Shown here: piece after piece, positions 48,318 through 56,507 of the stretch | How the letters are laid out: each line of letters starts with the position of its first letter | Position numbering within the stretch: the stretch's first letter is position 1 | Assembly (NCBI RefSeq): GCF_013031355.1 | Contig: NZ_WPZO01000007.1 | Coordinates: 124,001-188,000 of the forward strand | Length of the DNA: 64,000 nucleotides | DNA from: Ruegeria arenilitoris | Lineage (GTDB): Bacteria; Pseudomonadota; Alphaproteobacteria; Rhodobacterales; Rhodobacteraceae | Direction: 5' to 3' | Translations under genes and position numbers: made by a program | Notes under the pieces: model-generated | The model's input: only the letters and a program-made list of their open reading frames with translations | Told to the model about the DNA's origin: nothing | Databases searched by the model: none

Positions 48318-48887
48318 ATGACAGATCATAACGCAACCGGATGCAGCTGTTCGGGCGAGGCCAAAAAAGCCTGCACCGTGAACCGCCGCCAGTTCCTGTT
48401 CGCCTCGGGTGCCACGACCTTTGCCGTGATGGTGGCGATGCCCACCCGTCACGGTCAGGCCGAACAGGTTCCCGCCTTGGTCTCCACCTATCCGCGCAAG
48501 CTGATCGGCAAACTTTCCGAACTGGAGCAGGATGTCCCGGTCGAATTCTACTACCCGGATGAGGGCGACTATTCAGATTCGATCCTGGTCAAGACCGGCG
48601 TGGAGAGCGGCGGCGGCATCGGTCCGCAAAAGGATGTTGTGGCGTTCAACCTGACCTGCACGCATCAGGGCGGATCGCTCTATGACACCTACAAAGCGGA
48701 TCACAAGGTGCTGGGCCCGTGCCCGCTGCACCTTTCCACCTATGACGTGACACGGCACGGCATCCTCGTCTCGGGGCAGGCCTACCAGTCGCTGCCGCAG
48801 GTCCTTTTGGAACTGGACGGCGATGACATCTACGCCGTTGGCATGTTCGGCCTGATCTACGGCCGTTACGACAACCTGATTGCATAA
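48318..48887 (+). CDS. idrB: Rieske [2Fe-2S] subunit, IdrB/AioB-type, with Tat signal
   Basis: 189 residues. The N-terminus has a twin-arginine signal (NRRQFLFASGATTFAVMVA, 22-40). The Rieske cluster ligands are CTH (Cys114, His116) and CPLH (Cys135, His138), as in the small subunit of arsenite oxidase and of iodate reductase. It would pass electrons between the large subunit and periplasmic carriers. The large subunit has no signal of its own, so this one probably carries the folded pair through the Tat system. Iodate versus arsenite specificity is inferred from the two peroxidase neighbours. Confidence 0.88.
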   Translation: MTDHNATGCSCSGEAKKACTVNRRQFLFASGATTFAVMVAMPTRHGQAEQVPALVSTYPRKLIGKLSELEQDVPVEFYYPDEGDYSDSILVKTGVESGGGIGPQKDVVAFNLTCTHQGGSLYDTYKADHKVLGPCPLHLSTYDVTRHGILVSGQAYQSLPQVLLELDGDDIYAVGMFGLIYGRYDNLIA

Positions 48888-48901
48888 GGGGAGACGGTAT
48901 C

Positions 48902-51583
48902 ATGGCAACCCCGTATTACGTACCCGAAACCAACGTCCCGCTGCCGCCCAAAGGCGCCGAGGTCATCTCGACCGCCTGCGATTACTGCATCGTGGCCTGT
49001 GGTTACAAAGTCTATCGCTGGCCCGTAACGGCCAAACCCGGCGGCCCTTCCGCGGACGAAAACGCATTCGGCGAGGATTTCCCCGTTGCACCGCTGGGTG
49101 CCTGGGTCGCGCCGAACCAGCACAATATCGTTCTGCACAAAGGTCAGCCCCACCACGTGGTGATCATTCCCGACAAGGACACGCAATACGTCAACACCGA
49201 CGGCGACAGCTCCTTGCGGGGCGGGTGTATCGCGCAGAAATGCTATAACCCGCAGACACCGACGCGCGACCGTCTGAAGACGCCACTGATGCGGATCTAT
49301 GGCACCCTGATGCCGGTTCCGTGGGATCTGGCGCTGGATGTGGCGGCTGAGGTGGGCAACCATGTCATCGCCAAACACGGCACCAATGCCTATGGCGTGA
49401 AGACCTTCAGCTATCAGTATATCGAGAACACCTATGCGATTTCGAAATACGCGCTGCGCCATATCAACACCGCGAACTTCACCTTCCACGACACGCCATC
49501 CGACGTGACCTCGACCCCCGGTTTCCGGGATGCAGGTTTCGACAATTTCGGCCCGTCGTATGAGGATTGGCGGGATGCGGAAACTCTGTTGGTCTGCGGT
49601 ACTGATCCGTATGAGACCAAGACGATCCTCTATACCCAGTGGATGATGAAGGGGATGCAGAACGGTCAGAAGGAAATCTATCTGATCCCGCGCCGCTCCG
49701 CTGGTGTGGCCCATGCGGAAAAGATGGGTGGCCTGCATATAGATGTTTTGCCCGGCACCGACCTGCTGGTCGTCAACGCCATCGCCCGCGTCATCGTGGA
49801 AAATGGCTGGGAAGACAGCGACTGGATTCAGAAATGGGTCAACAACAAGTGGGAAAGCTCGTCGGGCTTCGGCCAGGGCACCCGGAACACGCCATGGCAG
49901 TGGCGCACGACCTGGGGCAAATTCCAGACCAAAGGGTTTGAGGACTGGAAAGAGTGGCTGCTGTCGCAGGACGAATTCTCGCCCGAGAACGCAGCCGCCA
50001 TGGCCGAGATCGACGTGCAGAAAATCTATACTGCTGCCGAATGGCTTGCCAAACCAAAGGATGACGGCTCGCGCCCCAAAACCTCGATCATGATCGAGAA
50101 AGGGTTCTACTGGTCGAACAACACCGGCAACACGCAGGCGATCTCCGCGCTGGGCATCATCTGTGGCTGTGGTGGACGTCCGGGTCAGGTCATTGGCCGG
50201 GCCGGGGGGCACCAGCGGGGCGGTGTGAAGGGCGGGAAATACCCGCGCAACAAATCGCCCGAGAAACTGCCGGGTCGCCGTCGCCGCGCCATGGATACCG
50301 ACCGGTATCTGATCGCAGGTCATACCCGTATGGCCCATGTGATCGGCACCACCTGGATCCAGTCCATGTGCGGATCGCAGCAACTGGCCGACAAGTTTGA
50401 GGAGCTCACTGTCCGCAACCCGAACCAGATCGCCTCTTTCGACAAGCAAGAGATGATCGACACGCTGAAGGCCCGCGCCGACAGCGGCGGTATGGTGGTG
50501 ATCAATCAGGACATCTACCTGCAGGACCCGATCGGCAACCGCTACGCTGACATCGTGTTCCCCGCAGCGACCTGGGGTGAAGAGGATTTCCTGCGGGCCA
50601 ACGGCGAACGCCGCCTGCGTCTGTATCAGAAGTTCTATGACGCCCCCGGTGCAGCCAAGCCCGATTGGTGGATCATCGCGCAACTCGCACAGCGAATGGG
50701 CTTTGACGGGTTCGACTGGCAGAACTCGAACGAGGTCGCCGAAGAGGCCGTGCGCTTTACCCGCGGGTCGCGCAAGGACTTCCACGCGGTCTACCGACTG
50801 GCCAAGATGGAAGGCAAAGGGCTGCATCAGAAGGTCCGTGAGTTTGGCACCGACGGTGTGCAATGCCCGGTCATGCTGGATGCCGATGGTGTCACGCTGA
50901 TTGAAACCAAGCGTCTGCACGACACGACCCGAACCCTGCCCGATACCGGCGCAGCGGGTAAGGATGTGTTCAACAAGAAGCTGACGCATTTCAACAGTCA
51001 GACCGGCAAGTGCAACATCCAGAAATCGCCATGGGGTCTGTTCTCGGATTATTGGGAATGGCTGAAACCCAACAAGGAAGAAGGCGAGCTTTGGGCCACC
51101 TCCGGCCGGATCAACGAACGCTGGCAATCCGGCTTCGACGACCGCCGCCGCCCGTATATCGTGCAGCGCTGGCCGGAAAACTGGGTTGAGATTCACCCCG
51201 ACGATGCGGCCGAGCGTGGCATCGAAAGCGGCGACTATGTGATGGTCTATTCGGAACGGGTTCCGGGCAACAAGACCACGCTGCTGGGTGTGGAAGGCGA
51301 TGACTTCCAGTTCTCGAAACTGATGGAGAACGGGCATATCGAACTGACCAAAGCGGCGATCACCGCCGTGGCCATGGTCACGCCCGCCATCAAGAAGAGC
51401 GTGGTCTACATGGACTTCCTGCACATGCAGCAGCCCGCCAACGCGCTTGAGGGCCGGATCGTCGACTGGATCAGTGGCAACTACAACTACAAGATGGGCG
51501 TTGCCAAGCTGCGCAAACTGGGGCCGAGCCCCTACAAGACCTCGTTCCGTACGATGTCCTTTGCACCGCGCGACATCGCCTGA
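48902..51583 (+). CDS. idrA: Molybdopterin oxidoreductase large subunit, IdrA-type (iodate reductase)
   Basis: 893 residues, DMSO reductase superfamily, arsenite oxidase-like branch. The N-terminal [3Fe-4S] site is Cys26-x2-Cys29-x3-Cys33 with Ser104 in the fourth place (x70 spacing), exactly the pattern of AioA. The remaining domains bind bis-MGD. It has no signal peptide, as expected for a partner of a Tat-targeted Rieske subunit. In arsenite oxidisers the neighbours are usually a cytochrome c and arsenic genes; here two di-heme peroxidases precede it, as in the idrABP1P2 set of dissimilatory iodate reducers. I therefore favour periplasmic iodate reduction (IO3- to iodide). AioA remains the alternative until tested phylogenetically. 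Confidence 0.85.
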   Translation: MATPYYVPETNVPLPPKGAEVISTACDYCIVACGYKVYRWPVTAKPGGPSADENAFGEDFPVAPLGAWVAPNQHNIVLHKGQPHHVVIIPDKDTQYVNTDGDSSLRGGCIAQKCYNPQTPTRDRLKTPLMRIYGTLMPVPWDLALDVAAEVGNHVIAKHGTNAYGVKTFSYQYIENTYAISKYALRHINTANFTFHDTPSDVTSTPGFRDAGFDNFGPSYEDWRDAETLLVCGTDPYETKTILYTQWMMKGMQNGQKEIYLIPRRSAGVAHAEKMGGLHIDVLPGTDLLVVNAIARVIVENGWEDSDWIQKWVNNKWESSSGFGQGTRNTPWQWRTTWGKFQTKGFEDWKEWLLSQDEFSPENAAAMAEIDVQKIYTAAEWLAKPKDDGSRPKTSIMIEKGFYWSNNTGNTQAISALGIICGCGGRPGQVIGRAGGHQRGGVKGGKYPRNKSPEKLPGRRRRAMDTDRYLIAGHTRMAHVIGTTWIQSMCGSQQLADKFEELTVRNPNQIASFDKQEMIDTLKARADSGGMVVINQDIYLQDPIGNRYADIVFPAATWGEEDFLRANGERRLRLYQKFYDAPGAAKPDWWIIAQLAQRMGFDGFDWQNSNEVAEEAVRFTRGSRKDFHAVYRLAKMEGKGLHQKVREFGTDGVQCPVMLDADGVTLIETKRLHDTTRTLPDTGAAGKDVFNKKLTHFNSQTGKCNIQKSPWGLFSDYWEWLKPNKEEGELWATSGRINERWQSGFDDRRRPYIVQRWPENWVEIHPDDAAERGIESGDYVMVYSERVPGNKTTLLGVEGDDFQFSKLMENGHIELTKAAITAVAMVTPAIKKSVVYMDFLHMQQPANALEGRIVDWISGNYNYKMGVAKLRKLGPSPYKTSFRTMSFAPRDIA

Positions 51584-51596
51584 TGACAGCTTTCCA

Positions 51597-51718
51597 GGGG
51601 GCGGACGCCATGCCGCCCCCCGGGTTCGGCCCCACTGCAGAAGGGGCCTTGAACCGGCCCCCCGGTTCACCTGGAAGGCAGGCATCGGTTGGGAAACCTG
51701 CCTTCCACTTTCCCAACC
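51597..51718 (+). promoter_or_regulatory. Five perfect inverted repeats with a possible H-type pseudoknot
   Basis: Between the idrA-like stop and the likely start of the HEAT gene: 8-bp stem 51597-51604/51613-51620; 6-bp stem 51628-51633/51643-51648; 7-bp stem 51651-51657/51662-51668; 10-bp stem 51673-51682/51697-51706; 10-bp stem 51687-51696/51709-51718. The last two interlock: the 5' arm of the fifth lies in the loop of the fourth, so together they make an H-type pseudoknot or two mutually exclusive hairpins. All pairings are perfect Watson-Crick. There is no T run, so it is not an intrinsic terminator; an mRNA processing, stability or translation-control element is more likely. Confidence 0.75.
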
Positions 51719-51747
51719 TCTCCCAACCGCAGACATGGCAGCTTGAT

Positions 51748-53949
51748 ATGAACATGCATTCCGATACCGCATTGCGCGACGAGGCCACCGGCCTGTTTTC
51801 CGAATACGCAAAATCCGACTATGACGTGATCCGCCTGCGCGCCATTCAGGCCCTGACTGCCATTGGCGCAAGTAACAGCCCGGCGCTGGTCGAGGCGCTG
51901 CTGGATGATGATGAAGACGTGCGCCAGGACGCTGCCCAAGCGCTGGGCGCGCTGGGCGTGCAAGAGGCCGCGCCGCAACTGCTTGAAAACCTGATCCACG
52001 ATCCCTGCGGCGAGGTGAAACTGGCCTGTGTGACCGCCTTGGCCGAGCTGAAATCCGAAGACGCCGCACCGTACCTGCGCACCCTTGTGACCGGACGCGG
52101 GGATGAGATCACCTGGGACGAGGATGAGCTGCATCAGGACGAGTGGGACGACTGGCTGGATACTCAGATCGCCGCGATCAAGGCGCTGGGCAAGATGGGT
52201 GACGCAACTGCGATTGAACCCATCGTCATGGCCCTGATGGACGAAGACGGGCAGGAATTGGGAGATGTGGCCTGTGAGGCGCTGGGCCGGATTGGGGAAC
52301 CGTCGGTGCCGACTTTGGGCGTGTTCACGCAGTCTTCCAACCGCCGCTTGCGCCACCGCGCCCTGCGGACGTTGGCCGCGATTGGAGGGGCCGAAGCCGA
52401 AGCCATTTTGCGCAAGGCCGTCACCGACAAGGACGGGGCCGTGCGCCTGATCGCCTATGAGGCGCTGATGCCGAACGATCCGGCTCTGGTCGAACAGGCC
52501 CTGACTGACACGGTCGAAGACATCCGCATCGCGGCGCTGAACCTCTCGGGCTTTTCCGAACCCGAACTGCTGGACCGCATGATGCGCGACCCCGGTGCCA
52601 AGGTGCAGCTGGCGCTGATCGAACGGTTGGACCGAACCACGCCGATCACCGATCAGGAGGACCTGCGCTGGCAGGTGCTGGATTTCCTTGCCACCGGCCA
52701 ACAGCCTGAGGTTTCGGCGCAGGCGCTGGGCCTGTTGGCCGCGCTGGCCCCGGAATTGGTGGCGGATCGTCTGAACGCGCTGTTTTCGGTCGATGCGGAT
52801 GATCTCATGGCCGAACGTCTGCAATGGGCCATCGTCGATGCGCTGGCAACGTCTCCTCTGCGCGAAGCGGCCGAGTGGTTGCAGCGCGCCTGCCGGTCTC
52901 CGTTCCGGTCGGTGCGGCTGAAGGCCGTGGCATCGCTGGCGATGATCGTCACCGATGCAGAGCGCCCGCATGTGAACCAGCAGCAGGGCCGCGAATTGCT
53001 GCTGTCTTTTGCTTTGGCACCGATGCCCGTTTCGGAAGAAGACCCCATCGACACGCCGCAAACCGACATCGCCGCGCTGGAAGAAGCCGGTCTGGACGTG
53101 TCCGAGGGTGGGGAAAACGGCCCGACCTCCAGCCTTGGCGCAATCCTCGGCCATGATGCCATCGCCGCCGAGATGACACAGGAGGCCGAGGAGGACGAAG
53201 TCCAACCCCTGACCCCGCGCGAACAGGCGTTGCTGGCCAAGGCGACACGCCACCCCAAACGCCGCCGCGTCGCGCTGGATGACAATGCCGAAGCGTTGGA
53301 GCGTGAAACCCGCATGTCCGCCATCCGCCTGCTGGGAGAGGTGAAGGGGATGCAGATCATGCTGGCGCAGATCGCCAAGGACCCCGAGACCGAGATCGCG
53401 CAACAGACCCTTGCCGCGCTGGGTGTTGCCGTGGCGCGTCACGGCTCGGAACTGGATGAAACCCAACTGGTCGATCTAATCACCCAAGGGTTATCGCACA
53501 CGGATTCCGCGCTATCGCTGCAGGCGCTGAAGCTGCTGCAACAGGCCGATCTGCCACCGCAAGACGCATTGCGCGGTAAGCTACGGGCGATTCTGAAAAC
53601 CGGAGACACCCCATTCCGCATCGATGCCATGCACATTCTGACCAGATGGGATAGCACTCCGGATGTGGCGCGCAGTCTGCTGGACGACGTCTCGGCCCCG
53701 GTACGGCAGGCGGCGATGCGGCTGTTGTCGGAAACCGCCCCGGATCAGGCGGGGGCGGCCATCGTGCCCTTCCTGCTGGCCAATCCCGAGCAGCGGATCG
53801 TGACCTATGTCAATGACAGCGCCCCCGCGGTCGTGACAATTGGGCGGGAATTGCTGACCGGGCTGCGCGACGAAGACCGCCGTGCCCTATGGCCGGTGAT
53901 GATCAGCGCGCTGGCCGATCTGCTGGGGAAACCCTCGCGGGTGGCCTGA
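51748..53949 (+). CDS. HEAT-repeat protein of the oxidoreductase cluster
   Basis: About 733 residues, almost entirely made of HEAT/PBS-lyase-type helical repeats: VRQDAAQALGALGVQEAAPQL, VKLACVTALAELKSEDAAPYL, LGDVACEALGRIGEPSVP and many more. No signal peptide is seen, so it is probably cytoplasmic and could be an assembly or maturation chaperone for the molybdoenzyme. An ATG at 51583 overlapping the idrA stop would add 55 residues, but that stretch consists of the hairpin DNA and is low in sense, so the ATG at 51748 is preferred. Neither start has a strong ribosome binding site. The role is an inference from position. Confidence 0.8.
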   Translation: MNMHSDTALRDEATGLFSEYAKSDYDVIRLRAIQALTAIGASNSPALVEALLDDDEDVRQDAAQALGALGVQEAAPQLLENLIHDPCGEVKLACVTALAELKSEDAAPYLRTLVTGRGDEITWDEDELHQDEWDDWLDTQIAAIKALGKMGDATAIEPIVMALMDEDGQELGDVACEALGRIGEPSVPTLGVFTQSSNRRLRHRALRTLAAIGGAEAEAILRKAVTDKDGAVRLIAYEALMPNDPALVEQALTDTVEDIRIAALNLSGFSEPELLDRMMRDPGAKVQLALIERLDRTTPITDQEDLRWQVLDFLATGQQPEVSAQALGLLAALAPELVADRLNALFSVDADDLMAERLQWAIVDALATSPLREAAEWLQRACRSPFRSVRLKAVASLAMIVTDAERPHVNQQQGRELLLSFALAPMPVSEEDPIDTPQTDIAALEEAGLDVSEGGENGPTSSLGAILGHDAIAAEMTQEAEEDEVQPLTPREQALLAKATRHPKRRRVALDDNAEALERETRMSAIRLLGEVKGMQIMLAQIAKDPETEIAQQTLAALGVAVARHGSELDETQLVDLITQGLSHTDSALSLQALKLLQQADLPPQDALRGKLRAILKTGDTPFRIDAMHILTRWDSTPDVARSLLDDVSAPVRQAAMRLLSETAPDQAGAAIVPFLLANPEQRIVTYVNDSAPAVVTIGRELLTGLRDEDRRALWPVMISALADLLGKPSRVA

Positions 53950-53963
53950 ACCCGGAGGGACAG

Positions 53964-54449
53964 ATGACGATTTCGCTGAAACTGAGTGCAGCGATCCTTG
54001 CGGGGGTGATGACCTTTGCCCCCGCCGCACAGGCCGAGGATATTCCCGAAGTTGCCGTGGTGCACCAGATCATAGACCTGAACGCCGACACCCCGGCTCA
54101 TGCCTTTCGGTTCGAGCCCAAGCTGCTGCAGGTACCGGCCGGATCGACCGTCCGTTTCAAAGGCTCGACCGGGCGGCATACGGTGACCTCGATCATTCGC
54201 ATGATCCCGGTGGGCGCGCGCGCGTTCGAGATCCGCGGCCAGCCCGAAATGGACCTGACCTTCGACAAAGAAGGCGTCTATGGCATCCGTTGCCGCGTGC
54301 ATGGGCGACATGGCATGGTGATGTTGCTGATTGTGGGTGATCCCAGCTCGAACCTGGAAGAGGCGCGCGCCTATTTGCCGAAATTGGGCGAGGCCGAACA
54401 GGCCGGGTTTGAAGAGCTGTTCGAACAATTGGAGGATCAAAATGGCTGA
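53964..54449 (+). CDS. Pseudoazurin-like cupredoxin
   Basis: 161 residues with a Sec signal (1-24, ending AQA). The type 1 copper ligands are in the exact pseudoazurin spacing: His72, Cys110, His113, Met118 (38, 3 and 5 residues apart). The C-terminus has an extra helical tail of about 35 residues. Such proteins shuttle single electrons in the periplasm, here probably to or from the Rieske/Mo enzyme or the peroxidases. It starts 14 bp after the HEAT gene behind a good GGAGGGA site and overlaps moeA by 8 bp, so it belongs to the same operon. Confidence 0.88.
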   Translation: MTISLKLSAAILAGVMTFAPAAQAEDIPEVAVVHQIIDLNADTPAHAFRFEPKLLQVPAGSTVRFKGSTGRHTVTSIIRMIPVGARAFEIRGQPEMDLTFDKEGVYGIRCRVHGRHGMVMLLIVGDPSSNLEEARAYLPKLGEAEQAGFEELFEQLEDQNG

Positions 54450-55686
54450 TGGATGCGCCTGCGACCGGCACGCTCAAATGTATTTGACGGTGTCCGAGGC
54501 TCTGACCCGGGGTCTGGCCGTGGCCGATCCGGTTGCCGATACCGAGGTGTTGCCGCTGATCGATGCCATCGGCCGAGTGCTGGCCGAGGATTGCACCAGC
54601 AAGGTGGACATGCCGGCCTTCGACAATTCGGCCATGGATGGCTATGCGGTTCGGACGGTTGAACTGGGCGATGGTCCGACCTTTGATATGCCCGTCGCCG
54701 GGCGCGTGGCCGCCGGGGACAGCGGTGCCCATGATGCGCCCGTGGGTACCGCTCTGCGGATATTTACCGGCGCTCCGGTGCCGGCGGATTTCGATGCCGT
54801 TTTGATGCAGGAGGATTGCGAGACCACCGCCGACGGCATCCGCTTTGCCCGCCGTCCCAAGCCCGGCCAGCATATTCGCCGCGCAGGCGAGGACCTGAAG
54901 GCCGGTGCCCCTATCCTGCGGCGCGGATGCGAAATCACCGCGCGTGAGGCCGCCGCACTGGCCTCGGCCGGGTATGGCGAGGTCAAGGTGTATCGCAAGC
55001 TGAGGGTCACGATCTTTTCGACCGGCAGCGAGCTGCGTCAGCCCGGTGAGGCATTGGGCCCCGGCCAGATTTACAACTCGAACCGCTACATGCTGCGGGC
55101 GCTGTTGGACAAGCCGTGGATCGACCTTAACGACAAAGGCCCGGTTGAGGATGATCCCGAACTGTTGGAGCAGGTGCTGCGTGAGGCCTGCGATACCTCT
55201 GACCTGATCGTCACCACGGGGGGTGTGTCGGTGGGCGACGAAGACCACATGCCGCGCCTGTTTGCCGAGATCGGCGGCCAGACCGATGTGATGAAGGTGG
55301 CGATGAAGCCGGGCAAACCGATTATGTTCGGCCGTAGGGGCGATGCGCTCTATGTCGGGCTGCCGGGCAATCCGGTTTCGGCCTATGTGACATGGCAGAT
55401 CATCGGATCGCATATGATGGCGCGCCGGGCCGGTCTGTACCACGCCCCGCATACTCCGGAACAGGCGGTTCTGGCCGAACCGCTGGAGCGTCGCGCCGGG
55501 CGTCAGGAATACCGACCCGTAACGATCGAGGGCTCGGCACCTGACGGCACCCCGCGGCTGCGCCTGATGGCAGCATCCTATAGCGGTCGGGTCGCGTTGC
55601 TGGCGCAGGCGGATGGTCTGGCGATCATTCCGGCCGAAACCGAGACGCTGCCGCAAGGCCACGGGTTGCAGTTTCTGCGTTTCTGA
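54442..55686 (+). CDS. moeA: Molybdopterin molybdenumtransferase MoeA
   Basis: 414 residues. MoeA inserts molybdate into adenylylated molybdopterin. Seen: MPAFDNSAMDGYAVRT, FTGAPVPADFDAVLMQED, the MoCF motif TTGGVSVGDEDHMP and GLPGNPVSAYV. Preceded by GGAGGATC, overlapping the cupredoxin gene by 8 bp. It lies at the end of the molybdoenzyme operon, where it could supply cofactor at the same time as the enzyme is made. Whether the genome has a second moeA cannot be seen here. Confidence 0.94.
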   Translation: MADGCACDRHAQMYLTVSEALTRGLAVADPVADTEVLPLIDAIGRVLAEDCTSKVDMPAFDNSAMDGYAVRTVELGDGPTFDMPVAGRVAAGDSGAHDAPVGTALRIFTGAPVPADFDAVLMQEDCETTADGIRFARRPKPGQHIRRAGEDLKAGAPILRRGCEITAREAAALASAGYGEVKVYRKLRVTIFSTGSELRQPGEALGPGQIYNSNRYMLRALLDKPWIDLNDKGPVEDDPELLEQVLREACDTSDLIVTTGGVSVGDEDHMPRLFAEIGGQTDVMKVAMKPGKPIMFGRRGDALYVGLPGNPVSAYVTWQIIGSHMMARRAGLYHAPHTPEQAVLAEPLERRAGRQEYRPVTIEGSAPDGTPRLRLMAASYSGRVALLAQADGLAIIPAETETLPQGHGLQFLRF

Positions 55687-55781
55687 CGCTGCTGAATAGG
55701 GCAGCCGCGTTCTTGCATGAAACGATCAGCAGCAGCTACAACTGTTCCGCGCCAGCTTAACACGCCCGCTTGGATCTGATT

Positions 55782-56507
55782 ATGGTTAAAGAACATATCC
55801 TTGTCGTCGATGATGACCCGCAGATAACGTCCTTTCTGCAGCGCTACCTTGAAAAGCAGGGTTGCCGGGTCAGCTGCGCCGCAGACGGCAATGCGATGGA
55901 CGCTGTTCTGGAAACCTCAGAGATCGACCTGATCCTGCTGGATATCGGTCTGCCTGGCCGCAACGGGTTCGACATCACGCGAGAGCTGCGGGTGAGTTCC
56001 AACATTCCGATCATCGTTCTTTCGGGCCGGGATGAGATTTTCGATCGGGTTGTCGGGTTGGAGTTTGGGGCCGATGACTACATCACCAAACCGTTTGAGG
56101 CGCGTGAGGTTCTGGCCCGCATCCGCACCGTTCTGCGCCGGGCTCGACCCGAAGAGAAAGCGGCCAACGGGGACGAGATGCCTCAGGTCAAGTTCGGTGA
56201 CTGGGTTCTGAATGTGAATGAGCGCACCCTGACCGCCGCAGGTGCGTCCGGGGCCACGCCTTTGACGACCACCGAATTTGATGTGCTGCTGGCCTTTGTG
56301 ACGAACCCGCACATGGTCTTTTCCCGCGATCAGCTGCTGGATAAGGCCCGCGGGCGCGAAACTATTGTTGGCGACCGGACCATCGACGTGCATGTCGCGC
56401 GGCTGCGCAAGAAGATCGAGCCCGATCCCGCCGCGCCGACCTTTATCAAAACGGTGCACGGGATCGGCTATTGTTTTGCCGCCAATGTGCGCAAAATCTC
56501 GGCCTAG
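55782..56507 (+). CDS. OmpR/PhoB-type response regulator
   Basis: 241 residues. Receiver domain (about 4-117): acidic pocket DDD, phospho-acceptor Asp in LILLDIGLPG, Ser/Thr in IIVLSGRDE, Lys in ITKPFEA. DNA-binding winged helix (about 135-235): LTTTEFDVLLAFVTNPHMVFSRDQLLDKARG and TIDVHVARLRKKIEP. Ninety-five bp after moeA with no kinase gene next to it; the hybrid kinase at 43.7 kb, upstream of the same cluster, is a candidate partner. Converges with the GNAT gene. Confidence 0.92.
   Translation: MVKEHILVVDDDPQITSFLQRYLEKQGCRVSCAADGNAMDAVLETSEIDLILLDIGLPGRNGFDITRELRVSSNIPIIVLSGRDEIFDRVVGLEFGADDYITKPFEAREVLARIRTVLRRARPEEKAANGDEMPQVKFGDWVLNVNERTLTAAGASGATPLTTTEFDVLLAFVTNPHMVFSRDQLLDKARGRETIVGDRTIDVHVARLRKKIEPDPAAPTFIKTVHGIGYCFAANVRKISA

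Noticed and set aside
46007-51583. Arsenite oxidase (aioBA) as the name for the molybdoenzyme cluster
   Set aside because: Subunits are similar, but two di-heme peroxidases precede them and no arsenic resistance or arsenite-sensing genes are nearby; the iodate reductase set fits better. Kept as the alternative.
51583-51747. Upstream extension of the HEAT protein from an ATG overlapping the idrA-like stop
   Set aside because: The 55 added residues are encoded by the nested hairpins and look low-complexity; the ATG at 51748 is preferred, though the overlap start cannot be excluded.
48866-52069. Open frame of 1067 codons antisense to the Rieske, Mo-enzyme and HEAT genes
   Set aside because: It mirrors genes with clear cofactor motifs and arises from GC-rich third codon positions; its translation is Arg/His/Pro-rich with no family features.
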